From Certhia americana (taxonomy: Eukaryota > Chordata > Aves > Passeriformes > Certhiidae): a stretch of DNA of 64,000 nucleotides. Within the stretch, counting starts at the first letter, position 1. Each line of letters opens with the position of its first letter. A program made the position numbers and the translations under genes. The stretch covers positions 41,249,504 through 41,313,503 of the forward strand of contig CM031878.1 of the NCBI GenBank assembly GCA_018697195.1, given 5' to 3'. Below are positions 35,782-50,082 of this stretch, piece by piece. Below the pieces are notes generated by a model that saw nothing but the letters and a program-made list of their open reading frames with translations, ran no database searches and was not told where the DNA came from.

Positions 35782-37948
35782 ATGTGTAATAATATGTCTG
35801 GAGTAGACAACACATCTGAAACTTTTTCAAGAAAGAATCTTTACAGGAAGAATGTAAATGAGTTTAATTTATCAGTTCTGCTTAGTACTGTATACTGCTT
35901 GGATCTCAAGCTAATCAGCTTTGTCTTTTGCTTGGGGCCTCAGAGAAAAAGCCAGCAAGGGAGCCAGCTTGTAGGTGCCTATCTGGCTCATGAAGTAGGA
36001 CATCTGGTGAGATGGGGATGCTTTGATGCCACATAAATTTCTGACAACCTCAGCTGAAGGCTGTCTGTCATAACATCTGCTGTCTTACTGCGCTATGACC
36101 ATGCCATGCATTGAGCATATCTGATATTACACTGTGTAAATCTTGGGATTTCAGTTTTGACTGGCCTAAGTAAAAGTAGGACAAAAGTGCTTCTTCTGTG
36201 CTGTAGCTGGCCTCCTTGGCATATCTCAGCATTAACATCCTTTCTGTTCATTTGTTTACTAACAGTTACCTCATCACCTCCTAATAACTGTGTGCTTAAG
36301 GCAAAGCTGGCCAAAGATGCCAGAATGCAACAAGAGTTTGCTTACTTTGTGATATTGCATCTCTCCATTGATCTAAGGAAATAAATACAACATCCTCTAT
36401 TGTTAAAGAAAATACCCAGCCCTTTTTCCACTGAATAAACCCATGTATTTTCACTAGGTCCACCAAGTTTGTTTTACTGAGGACAGAAAAGAAGAATAAC
36501 ATTTTCAGGAGAAACTGTAACTCTGTAATTCTGGTAACTTTTTCTGCAAGTGGATCTCATTTAAAGTTAAACCAATTACTGAATATTTCCTTCTTTCAAA
36601 TTGTTCTTATTCCTGACAGTGACAAACATGCATAAATGGGATTTTAGATTACATAGTATACTGAGTCTGTTACTAATCTCAATACAACATAACATTACTT
36701 AACCCATGACCATATACTAAAACTTGATTGTTCTAAAATGGTCCTGAGGCACTTTTAAAAAATCCAATGGGCCAATTTATCATTTGACCGTTTGAAAAAT
36801 TACTTATTAATTATTGTTTCAAAAACATCTTTCTTTTACCTGTTTCTTTTCCTAGGGCCTACAAGAAATCATGTGATAATCAGAATTTGGGGATAATCTA
36901 AGAAGGAAGAATAGCTAATCTTGTTTGTGTCATTACCAGCTTTATCAACTGTTGATATCCTTGAAAAGATAAATAGAAATAAAACACCAGAAAAAAAAAA
37001 AAAAAAAAGTAGTGCAGTAGTTTCCCATATTTAGTCCATTTGTTTGGTATATGACAATTCCTAGTTTTGATAAAATGCTGTGGTTTTAAATATCAGATTT
37101 GTCATTGTGATTGTGAGAAACTGTACTTTGTTAAAAGAATGTGAGGAATTGAAAACAGATCAAATCACATTGTTATGAGCTGTAGTTCTATTCACCAGGT
37201 ATGAAAGCTCTAATAGTTGTAGCTCTTCTTGCTTGCCCACACATGGTTGCTATGCATTATGTTCCAAAACAAATGCACAAACCTGCTGGCAAGAATCAGT
37301 GAGAAGAGAAAAATTGTGATTACACATCTTCTTAGATGAGACTACCTGCTTCTTTTAGGTCTCTTTGCATCTGCCTATGTCAGAAGAGTTGTGCCATCAT
37401 ATCTGTGTCTTCTTGGAAGGGCAATATGTCCTATTTCCACTTAAAGGTTGAGGGTTTGGCAAGGAACGTTCTGATCTTCTAACAGTGAACAAACATTGTG
37501 CAAGATCTCATTACAGAGATCCCAAGTTGCCAGCCTAAAGTGCTTTACCAGGCAATCACTATTTCCTGGGTATGCTTATGTACCACAAGGAGCTTGATAT
37601 TTATGCAGCTTGCAGTATGCTGCACATATAAAAATCATCTACAAGAAGGAAAAAGTGTTTATGGAAGAAGAAGTTGGTACACACTGACACATTTTGATGG
37701 GTTACTAATCTAAACAAGCCAAAGCAAAGATTAAGCTGACAGTATGAGGTTTGGTTTGTGGTCATGTATGCTGAGGAACCAGCTGTGCCAGCTGTCTTTC
37801 AGAAAGTGTTCACGTTGTTTTCCATACCCATGAACTGCACTGGAGAAGAAAACTGTGAGAATAATTAGACTCACAAAATCAAGCCCTTGAACCTGCATAA
37901 ATTAAACAATAGGATTAAGTTTTTTCTCTGCCTCTTAATTGAGCACCT
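35782..37948. other. Unique DNA, no gene recognised
   Basis: An A18 tract lies at 36991-37008. Open frames are at most 84 codons and overlap on both strands. No repeat family was recognised. Confidence 0.55.
36991..37008. repeat. A18 homopolymer
   Basis: Eighteen uninterrupted A, preceded by AAATAAAACACCAG. The upstream 100 bp contains no recognisable transcript 3' end beyond AATAAA-like words, so it is treated as a simple repeat. Confidence 0.93.
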
Positions 37949-37968
37949 CCCCCCCCCCCCCCCCCCCC
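37949..37968. repeat. C20 homopolymer
   Basis: Twenty consecutive C on the plus strand (G20 on minus). Long C/G runs are rare in vertebrate DNA compared with A/T runs, and G20 can form a quadruplex. Length may vary between individuals or be distorted by sequencing. Confidence 0.95.
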
Positions 37969-40900
37969 ATGCTCCCCAAGCTCAGTTCCCATGGCCAAAT
38001 TCAGGTACACACTTCATACTTACAGAAAAGTAAATAATACAAAACACGCTCAGATATTCTGCTGGAATATCTTGCCTTCTTTCGGTGAATGGGCAGTTAC
38101 CTAATAGTTATGTTTATCCTTCTCATTCAGCATGAGATCTCAGGTGTCATTTGCTGCATGCTTTTCAAAGCCTACAAACAAAACAGAAATTTTCTTTTTC
38201 TCAGGCTACATCATAATATGTTCATACAGTTTCCTGTTTTGGTTTTTGTTTTCCCTTTAAATAAACCTGAATACATTTACTGAAAGCATAATGTCATTTT
38301 TAGATGCACAAAAAGATGAGTTTTAGTGAGAAAGAAGTTAAATTTGTCTATACTGTAAGCTAATTTGTGTGGCCAGTTTCAGTTGCCAGCTCCAATTCTC
38401 ACTACTTGAGAGCACCCTACATTTGCCAAATATGATTCTCACTGCCATCAGTTTCTGCTGTGAGGGTTTAGTACTTCTGCATATCAGATCAACACCTCTA
38501 AACACAGATATTACTAAATCAAGAACCTACTGTTCTTCCCCAGTCATCTAGGTCCTTCTCTTCACCTGCTATTTCTTACCTTTTCACTGATTGCATTGCA
38601 CCAAAGCTGCCATCTTCCCCTCCTACCAAGTCAGTAAGATTTGGATTGCAGCAAGGGTAGCATCTTTACTCTTGTGTCTAGTATTTAGCTCCAGATAACT
38701 GCTGACAGTTGCAATTTCAAGGGAAATTTGCAAGGAAAACTCTCCTACCGTTTGTGTATGTGCATGCATGTGTGTGTACAAAAGGTGACTGAAGAAGAAT
38801 ATTATCATTTTCTCTTGTCTTTATCTAGTATCTTGTCTAAAAGCCTTCGATAACATCTCTTTTTCTATCCTGAAGCTTGTTGCTTAAGGTATAGAACCCA
38901 GTTTCGGGTGTTCTACCCCTTTAACCTTTCCCCCACTGTTTCCACAGAGGTTTGGGCTGAGGTTGTTTATCTAGGGCCAGGACCCATAATTGAGAGTGAT
39001 TTAAAAGGTATAGTGAGAAGAATATGAAAGAAAACAAGAAAAAAAAAAGCCTACTCACTAAATAGAAAGGAAAAAAACTATCACACTCAGGAATTTATTT
39101 AAATCTGGAGCAGGCCTCTAAGAGCAATAGTAGAAGACCCACATCTCAGAGCTGTGTAACCAAGTGGACAAAACTGATTTTATGTGTGTTTGCAGGGGAT
39201 GATTTGAACACATTGTACCAGACCTTTTCCAGCTAAGATTCCTAGAATTAAAGCTTACTCTTGTGATGCTGCCAGCAGCCCATGTAAGCTTTGCCTAGCT
39301 GAAGTGGTCAAGAAAGGTACATTCACAGCTACATCAAGGCCTTTCCAACATACTTGCAATAGCAGTAATGGATATACGGAATATTTTGCTTCCATTTTCC
39401 TTGCCATATATAGCAATTATTCTGTCACTCATCAAATGTACACAAATTTCTTTTCATATGTAAATAGACCATTTGCTTCACAGCTCTAGCCAAACAGTTG
39501 TGCAGTTCTTTGTTAAGAAGATAATATATTTAATGACGGAGTGCCTTGTTTCCATTGTATGGAACAGGTGTTGTTTAATGGCACAGGCATTGTAACATTA
39601 TATTCGTTTATTAATGTGAGTGTAACGAACATATTGTAGAGACATGAATGTACTGGTCTCATGGTTAGGGTTAGTGGTTTCTTATGATGTGGTAAGTGTA
39701 GGATAGTGGCTTAGATTCAGACTGCAGAGAAGCAGGAGTTCATTATAGCAAATCCAAGTGATGTGGCTGGTTTTGGCCCTTGTTCACTTTTGAAAAGCAG
39801 AGAATACATGAAAGACTTCATTGAAAATGTGCAAGTTATTCAGTGTGGTTAATTTTACATTGGCTTCGCTCCCACCTTCTTTCAAGACTGTGTATGTGAA
39901 CACGCTTTCTGAAACAGCAAAACCAATCTGCAATGCATTTATGTTGCTTTTGGATACATGCACAATCCCTACTACCCTATTTCATGAAGTAACCTGTCTT
40001 CAAATATGAGGAAAGAAGTCTGTAGGTGATCCACTAAAGCCAAGAAACAATGCTTGCTTGGATAGTGCAGCTGCAGAAAGTCCTTTGCTCTTTTTTACAC
40101 ATGCTGCCACATTTTAGAAGTTTCTGCTCTGAGTGTTACTTATCTAGAATTGCTGCTTCACCAACTGGCAAGGTAGCTACAGCTGCACAGGCAAATCAGG
40201 TGAAGTAACTAAAGTGTCTGATTTTTCTTATTGTGTGAAATTACTCATTTAGTATCAGTCAGAGGATCAGAACTGACAAATACAGGTAAATGCTGGCAGT
40301 GTCCATTTGCTTTATGGAACTCAAATACCCACTTCAGCTTGTTTGGACACATACAGTCTTTTTTCTCAAGCGCCTCATGCTAACTTTGATGTTCTATATC
40401 ACCATTATGCTGTGTATTAAAGTACTGGGGGTTTTTACCTACCTTTTTGGAAACATTGCCTTTAAAAATCAAGATATGTAATGAAGTGATTTTGTTAGAG
40501 AAAAGTTAATAAATGGGACTAAATCTTCACCTCTTTACCCTACGTCCTAACATATGACATATTTTAGTTTTTGTTTCATCTGGGAATTTAATACTCTTAA
40601 TCATGTTAATCAGTATTTCACTTCCATCTGTAATGTTAAGGGGTCCTTCCAGAGTACTTTGTATACGTCAGCCACAACCACTTTCCTAGTAAAGCAAATG
40701 ACAGCATCCTATTAATGATTTTCATTGCTACTTTCCGAACTCCATCAGTTCCCAGTTTTACTTTTAGAAAAAAGTTTTACTTTTACTTTTTACTTTTCTC
40801 TTTTTTTTTAAGAAGAGAAAAAGGTAGCTATGAAATAAAGCGCTAATGTTATTCCAATATCACTCTCCTCTTGAATCTTCTTTACAATTTTAAAAGCAAC

Positions 40901-42574
40901 TGAACAAATGCCCTCATGAAGTTGCCCAGCTTCTCTTCTTGCTGAAACAGAAAAACATATTGGCCGTATTTTCTTCTCACTAACACCATTTTTGCAGTAT
41001 TATATCTCCAGTTGCAGCTGAATTTCTCTACACTTATGACTCAGTAAACATGAGGACAAACAGATTAATTATCTGCTATACAATTTTCTCCCATGAGGCT
41101 TGGGATGGAGTGTTCAATTCCAGCAGGACAAAATCACTTCTGTGTTTATGGTCAGTCACAAACTGGGGAGAGTGAAAAGCCCCCACACATGATGATCCCT
41201 AAGACCTGGAAGCTCAGCCCAGATAACTGTGCTTGAACTTGCCATGAGTACGTAGCACAGGCAAAACATTTGGGACCTTTATTTGAGACATTTCACAAAT
41301 TTGCTGCCATATGTTAAGTCATTTACAAACATTGAGCCTTTGCTTGCAAACCAGGCTCTGCCCCACATCCCCCATCTCAGCATATTTTATCCTCTTAACT
41401 CAGGCAACAGCATAAATCTTCTTGTCCCTGTCATTTGACTCTCTCTTCCCTGAAGACCTGATTTCTTCTATGAAAACCAGTTTTACTGAGCCACCTCCCA
41501 AACCTACTGCAGGTTACAGAAAGCAGGGGAGTCATCATCTGAGGGCACATTGGTTCATTTTGCACTGTAATAGTAACACGTGGTACAGATGCTTGTATGT
41601 GAAAGGGGTTCCTGTCTTGGCCATGGCCTGTATGGACATTGCAGAAGCACACCCTGAAATATAGCCTCTTCCCAAAGCAACTTGTCTACCTAGCCAGCAG
41701 GACTGACAATGGATTTGTTTTGAGTGGAGACATGAGCAGTTCACCTACTGCTACAAAAAAGGACAGAAAACTGGGAACAAATGCATCTTTTGGCTTCCCA
41801 ACACAATACTGTATCTGACAAACCACGTCAGGCTGTTTTATTTATTTAGTTTTTACTGAATTTATTATTAACCAGAATTAAGTCTGTAACAAGATGGGAA
41901 TAGAAGCCAGCAACCAGCTGTGGTCACACAGCCTTTCCAGAAGCTCGGCTGCTTCTCATCCCTCACAGGACACGGACCACAGCACAGGATTGATCACACA
42001 GGTTGAATTATCAGCTCTTTTCTTTACTAATACCTCAGTTTTGTCACCTGCCACCAGTAACCTCAGGACAGGTCTTTTAAATATGCCTGACATGTAAATC
42101 AGATTTAAAAAATCACCCTTTCCAGGGTGAAACAGACAGCACAGCCAGGTTTATCCACCAAATCACTCTGCAGCCTGGACTTCAAAAGGAGAGGCAGCAG
42201 GGACAGTTAAACCCATGCATGTCCTGAGTGGACATTACAACTTTGCTACACAGACTTCAAGGCTACAGTATCACAGCTTTATACCTGAACTGGAACCAGA
42301 GTGGGCAAAGTAGTTCTCCTATCTCTCCCATGGTAAAGATAGCTTAAAACTTTCAACAACATCCTCTGAAGTAGCTGTCCTGTGAAATTCAAACATAATG
42401 CATTACATGCCAGTTAGAGACACATGAGGGATCACACTCAATATTAATTTTTTACGGAGTATGCTTCCACCTACATCAGGAGATTACATTGTTATCTGCA
42501 AGGAAGAGTTTCTCTTAACTGATGGAAAAAAAAAATCTGATGCTGGCCAAGAGAAACACCATTTCATAGGTAAT
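37969..42574. other. Unique DNA, no gene recognised
   Basis: A TG-rich microsatellite (TGTGTATGTGCATGCATGTG) lies at about 38752-38778. A T-rich tract with CTTTTA phrases and a small dyad (TTTTCTCTT ... AAGAGAAAA) lies at about 40755-40821. Nothing coding was recognised. Confidence 0.55.
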
Positions 42575-42646
42575 GGTACATAGGAAATACAATACATAGG
42601 AAAATGAAAAGGTACATAGGAAATACAATACATAGGAAAATGAAAA
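42575..42646. repeat. Perfect 36-bp tandem duplication
   Basis: Two identical head-to-tail 36-bp units lie at 42575-42610 and 42611-42646. Each unit itself contains two copies of the word TACATAGGAAA(A/T). No divergence between copies suggests a recent event. Confidence 0.95.
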
Positions 42647-44174
42647 GAATATATTCTTAAATGGACAAAAAGAAATCCCTGACTGATAGAAAAAGGCAAA
42701 CAAGTTCTGTTCACAGCTCTGCATCTGTCAGTGATACTGACCAATTTACCCTGAACTGTCAGAAATGTAGCTAAAACCAAATTCTAAGAAGCAACCATGC
42801 TACATTTTATCTTTCTACTAAAATACTTACTAACTTGCAAAGTGTTACCAAATCACAGCAGCATGAAAACATCAAAGCACATAGATAGGGAAGACAGGTG
42901 ATACAAAGTCTTCCAGAAGTAATTGCCGCTGAACAACAAAGGTTCTCTGCACAAAAGCTTTCTAGTGGGAAGATCACTATCTTTCAACTATTATTTTGAA
43001 AACACTACTCTTCCTTAACAGAATAAGTCTATTAATATTGCCCTGGAGCACTTAAGTGACAATAAAGGCATTACCATATTTTAAGAAGAATCCTCTGTCT
43101 GCAAAATTTGTGTTTTCCACCCCAAAATGAATAATATTATTAAAAACCAATCAGTACTGACTTTCTTTTAAGAAACTTCTAATGTTTTTTCTTCAAAGGT
43201 TTATAAAGACTAAAGAAGGCTCAAGCATCTGTGTAGTGAACCTAGAGCCTATACAGCTGAGGGAGACGCAGTAATCAGTGACAGTCTAATTCCCTTTTCT
43301 AAAAATTTGACTGTGCCTGAAGTGATGACATATATGGGCACAACGCAGCTGTTGTATGGTCTCAGGCAGAGTGCAAGGGTGCTAAAATGATGTCACTAAA
43401 CATAGCTATCATTAAATTATTTTTAAAGTTTTAACACGGAAATGTGATACTACTAGCCAACAGTTACTACAACAGTTACTACTAGCCAACAGGACAGACC
43501 AGCTGGGGGGATCTACTAGCAGCATAATTTAGGACGTAGACATTCAAGACATTACATACAAATCTTAAAATAAGCAAAAAGAGGGGTAGAATTCCAGAAT
43601 TATTTTTAAAAAACAATTTCATAACAACCCTCTCCACCATGCCAGCTACTCAGTGCTTCAGGACACTCCCTGGTAACTGCTGTGGTCTTGCTATCATGAT
43701 CTCATCTTGAATTGTCATTACATAATGAGCTAAAAAAAAATCTCGTTTTCAGTGCAGAAAGCCCCCTTATATTCTAAACAGAAAATGCACTCAAAATTTA
43801 TAGATATAAGTTGCTGTGTTTTCTTCCATCAACTTCCTAAAAACCTACTTGCTAGTGACCTCATGTGATTTAAATTTTATTCTTTGCCTGTAGGCAGCTG
43901 TTGGGTGGCATAAAGGCTAAAATGGGCCAGAATGGAGCAAATGGCACAGCAAGGATTTCTACAGCAGCACCACACGTGGCACACTTAGCAAGGAAACTCA
44001 GAGAATTCAGAGCAGAGGTTGCACCGCTCTGAGCAGGGCAACCTCTGCCAGCATGTAAGATGAGCATTAGTAGGTGACAGGACTCCAGAGCAGAAAGGTT
44101 TCCTTGCAACATCTACCATTACCTGGATACGATGATGTTGTATTGTGAGAAAATTACTTAAGAAATACAACTTC
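42647..44174. other. Unique DNA, no gene recognised
   Basis: A 16-bp direct repeat TACTACTAGCCAACAG lies at 43448-43463 and 43477-43492 (29-bp period). There are two overlapping minus-strand chance frames at about 43870-44170. No transposable element was recognised. Confidence 0.55.
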
Positions 44175-44198
44175 TTTTTTTTTTTTTTTTTTTTTTTT
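44175..44198. repeat. T24 homopolymer
   Basis: Twenty-four consecutive T. No adjacent retrocopy body was recognised on the minus strand. Confidence 0.94.
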
Positions 44199-46026
44199 AG
44201 TGATAGTAATCATGTTTACCCATTCTCACAATACAGACTTCAAGTAAATGAGTTAATATATTCCTCAAGTTTTGCAACACTCCCATAAGATTTTTCAGAT
44301 TACAAATGGATTTTTTTCTAGGCACTATATTGCCAAATTATCAACTGACCTGCATTAATTCAGAACTTCTGAAAAATCATTATGCAACATAGCAACAGAG
44401 GTACAGGAGCAGAGGTTAGTCATTACCATGCCCCTAATTGAAGTGACAGCACTAAAATCACATTAGGGAAGAATTTCAAAAGGTTACACCTACAGTGTCT
44501 AAGTAAAGAACGTAAATGAAGTGTTAATTGAAAGTCAGAGAAGTAGAAAGTTATGAAAATATGATAGTAAGACTTACAGAAGAAAGAAACTGCTGATTGA
44601 AGAGAAATTATTTATAAGGTTAGTGCTATAATTTGGACTAAAAACTCTCCAGGAGGAGCCAATTTGATATTACCTTATTTATGCTGAATTGAACAACATG
44701 AAAGATAATTCCTGAAGATGCTAAATCCATACACCAGGGAAGGCTGACCATGCCTGACATTTAGGATAAAATGCCATGAGGTTGCACTGTTCTTTTCATT
44801 CGCCCTCTGTACTCCTCCATTACTGCCTGCTGGTGATACGCTCAGAAGGAAACCTGAGCTGCCCTCAGCAGTAATGAAGTGCCATTGTGTTTTAACAGCA
44901 TGCTTAACTTGTATGTTTCGGTGTTATTTTTGGCAGCCACATGATAAAACCCAAAAACTCTGTGTGCGTGCATGCACAAGTATGTTAAATTCAATTCACA
45001 TGAGCAGCAGGCATAATTCTGTCCCAGAAATGAATGTAGTATCAAGGCTTAAGTTTTCTAAAAGTGTTTTTTCCTATCTGGTGCTTATTTGGACAAAGGG
45101 AAATCTGCTTGTCCTAGTGGGAGACACAGCATCAATTTGTTGTGGAACATCTCCCTTCCCTCCCAACCCAACCTTTAGCATTTTCTCAGTGCTGCTGCAC
45201 TCCTATATACAGACTAAACATGGTACTGGAAGCAAATCTCAGTCCTTGCCTCATGCCTCCTCTACCCTAGGACCCAGAATAATCTACAATGGATCACCAG
45301 GCTTAAACACAGAGCTTCAGTGGTGCAGCAGGACTGAAGTAGTGCCCTGTGCATAAGGGTAATGCCACTTCTAGTGCAAATATAAAGCGTTTGCAAACCC
45401 ATCTGCATCAATGCTGAGAAACTCAAACTGCTGATAAGCTTTCATCCCAGCAGGGTAGCATCTGAAGAGAAAACATAGTGTCTCTCCGATGATTACTCCT
45501 CCCCATGGTCTCAGAGTGTCCTTCACATAACAGATATATCAGGAAAGAAGTATGAAAAAGTATTAATTATCAGCAGCCATACCTAAGGCAGGTGAGATAA
45601 GAGCAGGATACTATGGGGAACCCCACAATATCCTTTTGTTTGAAGTTAAGTTCAAAGCAAGCCAACTCAGGTATCAGGCTGCTTTGGTCCATACCACCTG
45701 GAGCTCTCTGCAGGCTACTTTGCAATCCTTCTTCAGCAGCATGGCCTCAATTCTGGCAAAGCAAAACAATCAGTGGCATTAGGAAGATATTTTCCTTGTC
45801 ATGGCAACACACACAATAGCCTTTGTGGATGGCAATAGATTGCTGGGCTTGAACAGGCAAGGCTCTTCTCTTGCGATACTAACAGATGAAGACTTAAAGA
45901 ACCCAAAGAACAACATAAAAAGCAGGAATGGGGAGCAGTGATGAGCTCCAGGGCCTTGAGGAAGGAGAATATTTGGCATGACTAGGACATATGGTGGGTG
46001 AAGATCTGTGTAAGCTACTGCCACAT
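44199..46026. other. Unique DNA, no gene called
   Basis: A 160-codon plus frame at 44874-45356 is the longest on the plus strand in the window. It has no signal peptide, domain or compositional bias that supports coding, and a minus frame overlaps its start, so it is rejected. No repeat was recognised. Confidence 0.5.
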
Positions 46027-46580
46027 TGGCCAGGACCAGGGCAGTGACTGTTCTCTTGTACTCAGTACTGATGAGGCCACACCTTGATTCTGGTGTTCAG
46101 TTTTGGACCAGTCACTATAAGGACAATGAGATGCTGAAGATTGTCCAGAAGGGCAGACAAGTTGGTGAAGGGTCTGGAGCAAAATTCCTGTGAGGAGCCA
46201 CTGAGAGGCTGTTTAGAGAAAAGGAGGTGCAGGGGAGAGTTTATGCTGTCTACATCTGCCTAAAAAGAAGGTTGTGGCAAGGTGGGGGTCAGCCTCTTTC
46301 ACAGATTATAAATGGCAGGATGAGAGAAAATGGCTTCAAGTTGCACCTCAGTTTGGGGAGGAACTGGATATAGGAAAAAATGTCTTCAGCAAAAGGGCTA
46401 TCAAAGCTAGAACTGGCTGGCCAGGAAGCGTTTAATCCCCACCATCTCTGGAGGTATTTAAAAGATGTGTAGATATGGTGCTTAGGTATATGATCTCCTG
46501 GTGAGTTTAGCAGTGTCAAGGTTATGTTTGGGCTTCATGATCTTATGGGTCTTTTCCCACCTAAATGATTAAATGATTCT
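46027..46580 (+). mobile_element. CR1 LINE, 3' fragment (about 555 bp)
   Basis: It starts at GGCCAGGACCAGGGCAGTGA and follows the CR1 ORF2 C-terminal region and 3' UTR: GAGGCCACACCTTGATTC, GGTGAAGGGTCTGGAGCA, CTGGAGGTATTTAAAAGATG, and the end GGTCTTTTCCCACCTAAATG followed by the terminal octamer-type repeat (ATGATTAAATGATTCT). 5' truncation is typical of CR1 insertion. Stops and frameshifts rule out function. The 3' end differs from the copy ending at 54197, so it belongs to another CR1 subfamily. Confidence 0.93.
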
Positions 46581-49500
46581 AAGCTACCTAAATGTCTGTA
46601 TGCTGTACCTGGTTGCTGCTGAGTCATTTGGTATACCTTTGTGCAAGTCAAAACTCTGTGAAGGAAGTGTTAGAGTTTCTTCCCTTTGAAAACAGAATAA
46701 TGATTACTTAGCAGAGTAAACCTCAGAAACACCAAAAGACTGCACTTTGAAGCTCACAGATACCATTTTACAACACAGAGTTGAGGAGGAGTTTTTCTCC
46801 TCATGCTGTCTTCCTAAGAAAATGAAATTATTACATGCACACTGAAATGAAACCTGGTTACTAATGAAGGTCAAACCTTTGTCCCTTCAGATTTTTTCCC
46901 CAGTCACCTGTGCCCAAACCTGCCTCATCAGTCCTCACTGTGTTCCTTTATGCACAAAACTGTGTGTACTATTCCAAGGAGTCCCATGATGACTGCTGAC
47001 AATTTCTTTAACTGACTTCCCTTCTGCAGAGCTACTGCCTCAGCCTCTCTTTTTCTAGACAGAAAGTAGTTTCCATAAATCTAGTCAAAATACAATTATT
47101 GCAAACACTCTTCAAATCCAGCTGAAGACTGAACAAGTTCAGAAGCTGCTTGTGAGGGCAGATAGCAGACAGACAGACTGATCATAAAGAAAGATTGCAT
47201 AAGCGTATTTTTCTTACGAAACCAAGCTACCAAGTAGAATTAGGAGATTCAACATGATGTTCCATAAGGACTGTAACTCATTCACCTTAGACATTTTATT
47301 TTACACCAATGTTTTTCATTTCACAGAGCAACACAAAATATTACACAAGAAAAAGAAGAGCTGATCCCTCTTTATAGTTGTTCTAGGGGTCTTGAACCTC
47401 ATTAAGTGTTTTGCAAGCAAATATAGAAAAATTAACTACTGCATTGAAGAATTTCACCTAGAATTAAAACCTACAGAAAGGTGAATAAATAGAATCGAGA
47501 TTTGGACTTACCATCAAATCACTATAAATCTAAGCTACACTATTTTAACTAACTAAAATATCAATGAATGACAGACATCTACAGGAATACTGGTCACTCT
47601 TCTAAATTTCAGTAGACTATAGTCTTCCTCACACAGTCATGTCCATGTACCTAAATGCAGTTCCCACAGCTGAGCTCCATTCTGTGGCTGTTTTGCAGTG
47701 GTGTACATGCTTTACATTTTGGTATTATGCACACTTCACTTTATAGTGTGTGTGAGCTTTCTGTTTAAGTTCCTCATTCCATTTGCGGTTGCCATCAAAG
47801 TATTTAACTTTGTTTAAAACTCACAGACCTGAAGAGCTACCACAACAATATTGAAGCCTATGCCTTCCTGATGACCTGCATCCAGCCATTTTAAATCACC
47901 AAACATGTCTCTTCCCTGACCCTTTTGAGCTTTTGTTCAAAAGTTTGAAGGCTGCTTACTGACAAGTGATTTGTTTCCATTAGAACATGCCTCATTCCAG
48001 CCATCCGTGACCATTTTGTACTTAGGGCTTTATAACCAGCACGTCTCGACATTCCTAAAATCCCAGAGAGGATCTGAAAATAGAATAAGAAATGAGCATT
48101 TAAATTAAAAGCAACAGCACTTGCATGAAGCTGCCAGGTTTTTATGGTAGATAGTGTCTTTTTGCCCACCCCCACTCTCTCCACTCCCCCTTTTTCTCAG
48201 GGTTGTAAGCCGTGTTTTCCATAATATTTTGCAATGCCACCTAGGGTTACATTCACTCTATTTATAGGGGCCTGTTTTAAAGTGAAACAGGTGTCAGATT
48301 GAATGAGGCTGTTGTCAGCATACAAGTCCTCTTGGGGAGGGGATGGGTGGTTTACTACTTTCTGTACTTGGTGAATTTACAGTCTGATCGCTAATCTCTC
48401 TGCAGGGCACAGGGAGGGGGAAAGGCAGAATAACAGTGGAAGGAAAGGTTTGCTTTCTGCTGGAGCTATGCATTGCTGTCTCTCCCCCAGATCCATGCAA
48501 CCAGACCTTTGCTTTTTTCATGTGCTGAAACTGATCTGAACATTCATAAAAGGGGCCAGAGAGACAGCCTGTCCTGAGGAATGAAATCCTCCCAACACAC
48601 ATGAAACAGAGATCAGCTGAGAACGGGGCAACTGAAGAACTGTCCCACCTGTATCCCACCCACCCCTTTCTGTTGATTGACCAGGGACCAGTCCCAGGGA
48701 ACAAAGATCAGCATAATGCTTCACACCTCTCCATCTCATGCCACCTTTGCCATTATTGAATCCTGAACAGCAATCCGTTAACATCACAATCAGAAACGCT
48801 GCAAGGACACAAGCTACAGAACACTGTGCTAATAGTGCATAGCAGTACATACCAGCATAAAGATTCCCTGGCATACTGAGCTCAGATTCAGACCCAGAAG
48901 GCAATAAGTATGTGAATACATGAAGGGGGTGGCATGGGAAGATGAGGTAACACTTAAAAAAAAGTTTAGAGAAAAGAAGTCACAGCTCATTGCTCACCTT
49001 CCCTTTGTTTGCATGATGACCATGCTTATTGCCTAGGCAGTGATTTGTAAGACTTAAATAGAGACCACTAAGACAGCTGACACAGACCAGTAGCAGTTCA
49101 TGAATTGTTGCAACTATTAATCACTACCTATATCAAAACTAAGACTCCAGAATATGCCAGACATGCTACAGTGCTAAGGAAAAGAGTTGCTGCTTTTCCA
49201 GGAACACATCCAAACTGCAGAAGTCAACTTGACACACAGAGGGAGGACAAAGTAGTGTGACAGAAGTCAGACAGCTGACATGATGAAGGAGAATGGAACA
49301 AGAGAAAGCATGACTGGCTTTTCTTACTGAGAACATTTATTGCAGAAATGAGTGCCTTTTTGGCACATTGTAGAAAGCAGGTCTTTGGGAAGTGTAGGAA
49401 TGAGAATCTCACAAATGGCACCATTGCGTAGGGAGATTGTGAGAGATGTGCAGCATCAATGCCAGAGGCATGGTGTTCATGTGCACCATGAAGACTGGAA

Positions 49501-50082
49501 GGAGGGCTGTCAGGGTGAAGATAGTGTGGAAAGAAAACAACAGAGACTGTTTGATAAGTAAGATGACACTGGTGACAATGATATAGAAGTATCTTGGATT
49601 TCTCTAGCATCACTGGCATACCAGTTTGGCCATATGATATACATTTTTTAAGTATTCACAGGTATTAATCAGGAATTGGAAGCTAACAACTTCCATAACA
49701 CCTGGAACTGAGAGGATCTTTAAATATTCCTCTCTTCCTGATTTTTCTTGAACGTGGTTAGGCTGCCATACTGATTTCCATTGCAAGAAAGTCATCTGTA
49801 GTTATCGGAAAAGCGTTAAGTCACATAAAACTGCCGTATTTATCTAGGGAACAAGGCATTAATGCAAATGGATTTACATGTGCAAAAATCCCAGTTCAGC
49901 ATGTGTTTGTGGATTTACTGTGATTCATCAGTCATTCATGTTAATTTGGCTATACAAATAACAACTTACATTTTAAATTTAGTATTTGTACTTGGAGTTA
50001 TCACTACTGTATAACTCATCACAGTATTTGTGGTTTCTTTTGTGTACTTATTTATGAACACTTGGGCTTTAAATACAATGGA
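46581..50082. other. Unique DNA, no gene called
   Basis: Minus-strand frames at 48315-48704 and 48518-48904 (about 130 codons each) overlap in different frames and carry no domain. The block 48300-48740 is somewhat GC-richer than its flanks but has few CpG. No repeat family was recognised. Confidence 0.5.

Noticed and set aside
42484..42780. Repeated peptide SYVLYFLCT, minus strand
   Set aside because: It arises only from the 36-bp tandem duplication.
44874..45356. 160-codon open frame, plus strand
   Set aside because: No recognised domain or signal peptide and no splice context. Its composition (Ser/Cys/Thr-rich) fits random AT-balanced DNA.
48315..48904. Two overlapping minus frames of about 130 codons
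   Set aside because: They overlap in different frames, carry no domain and have no exon-like borders I could support.
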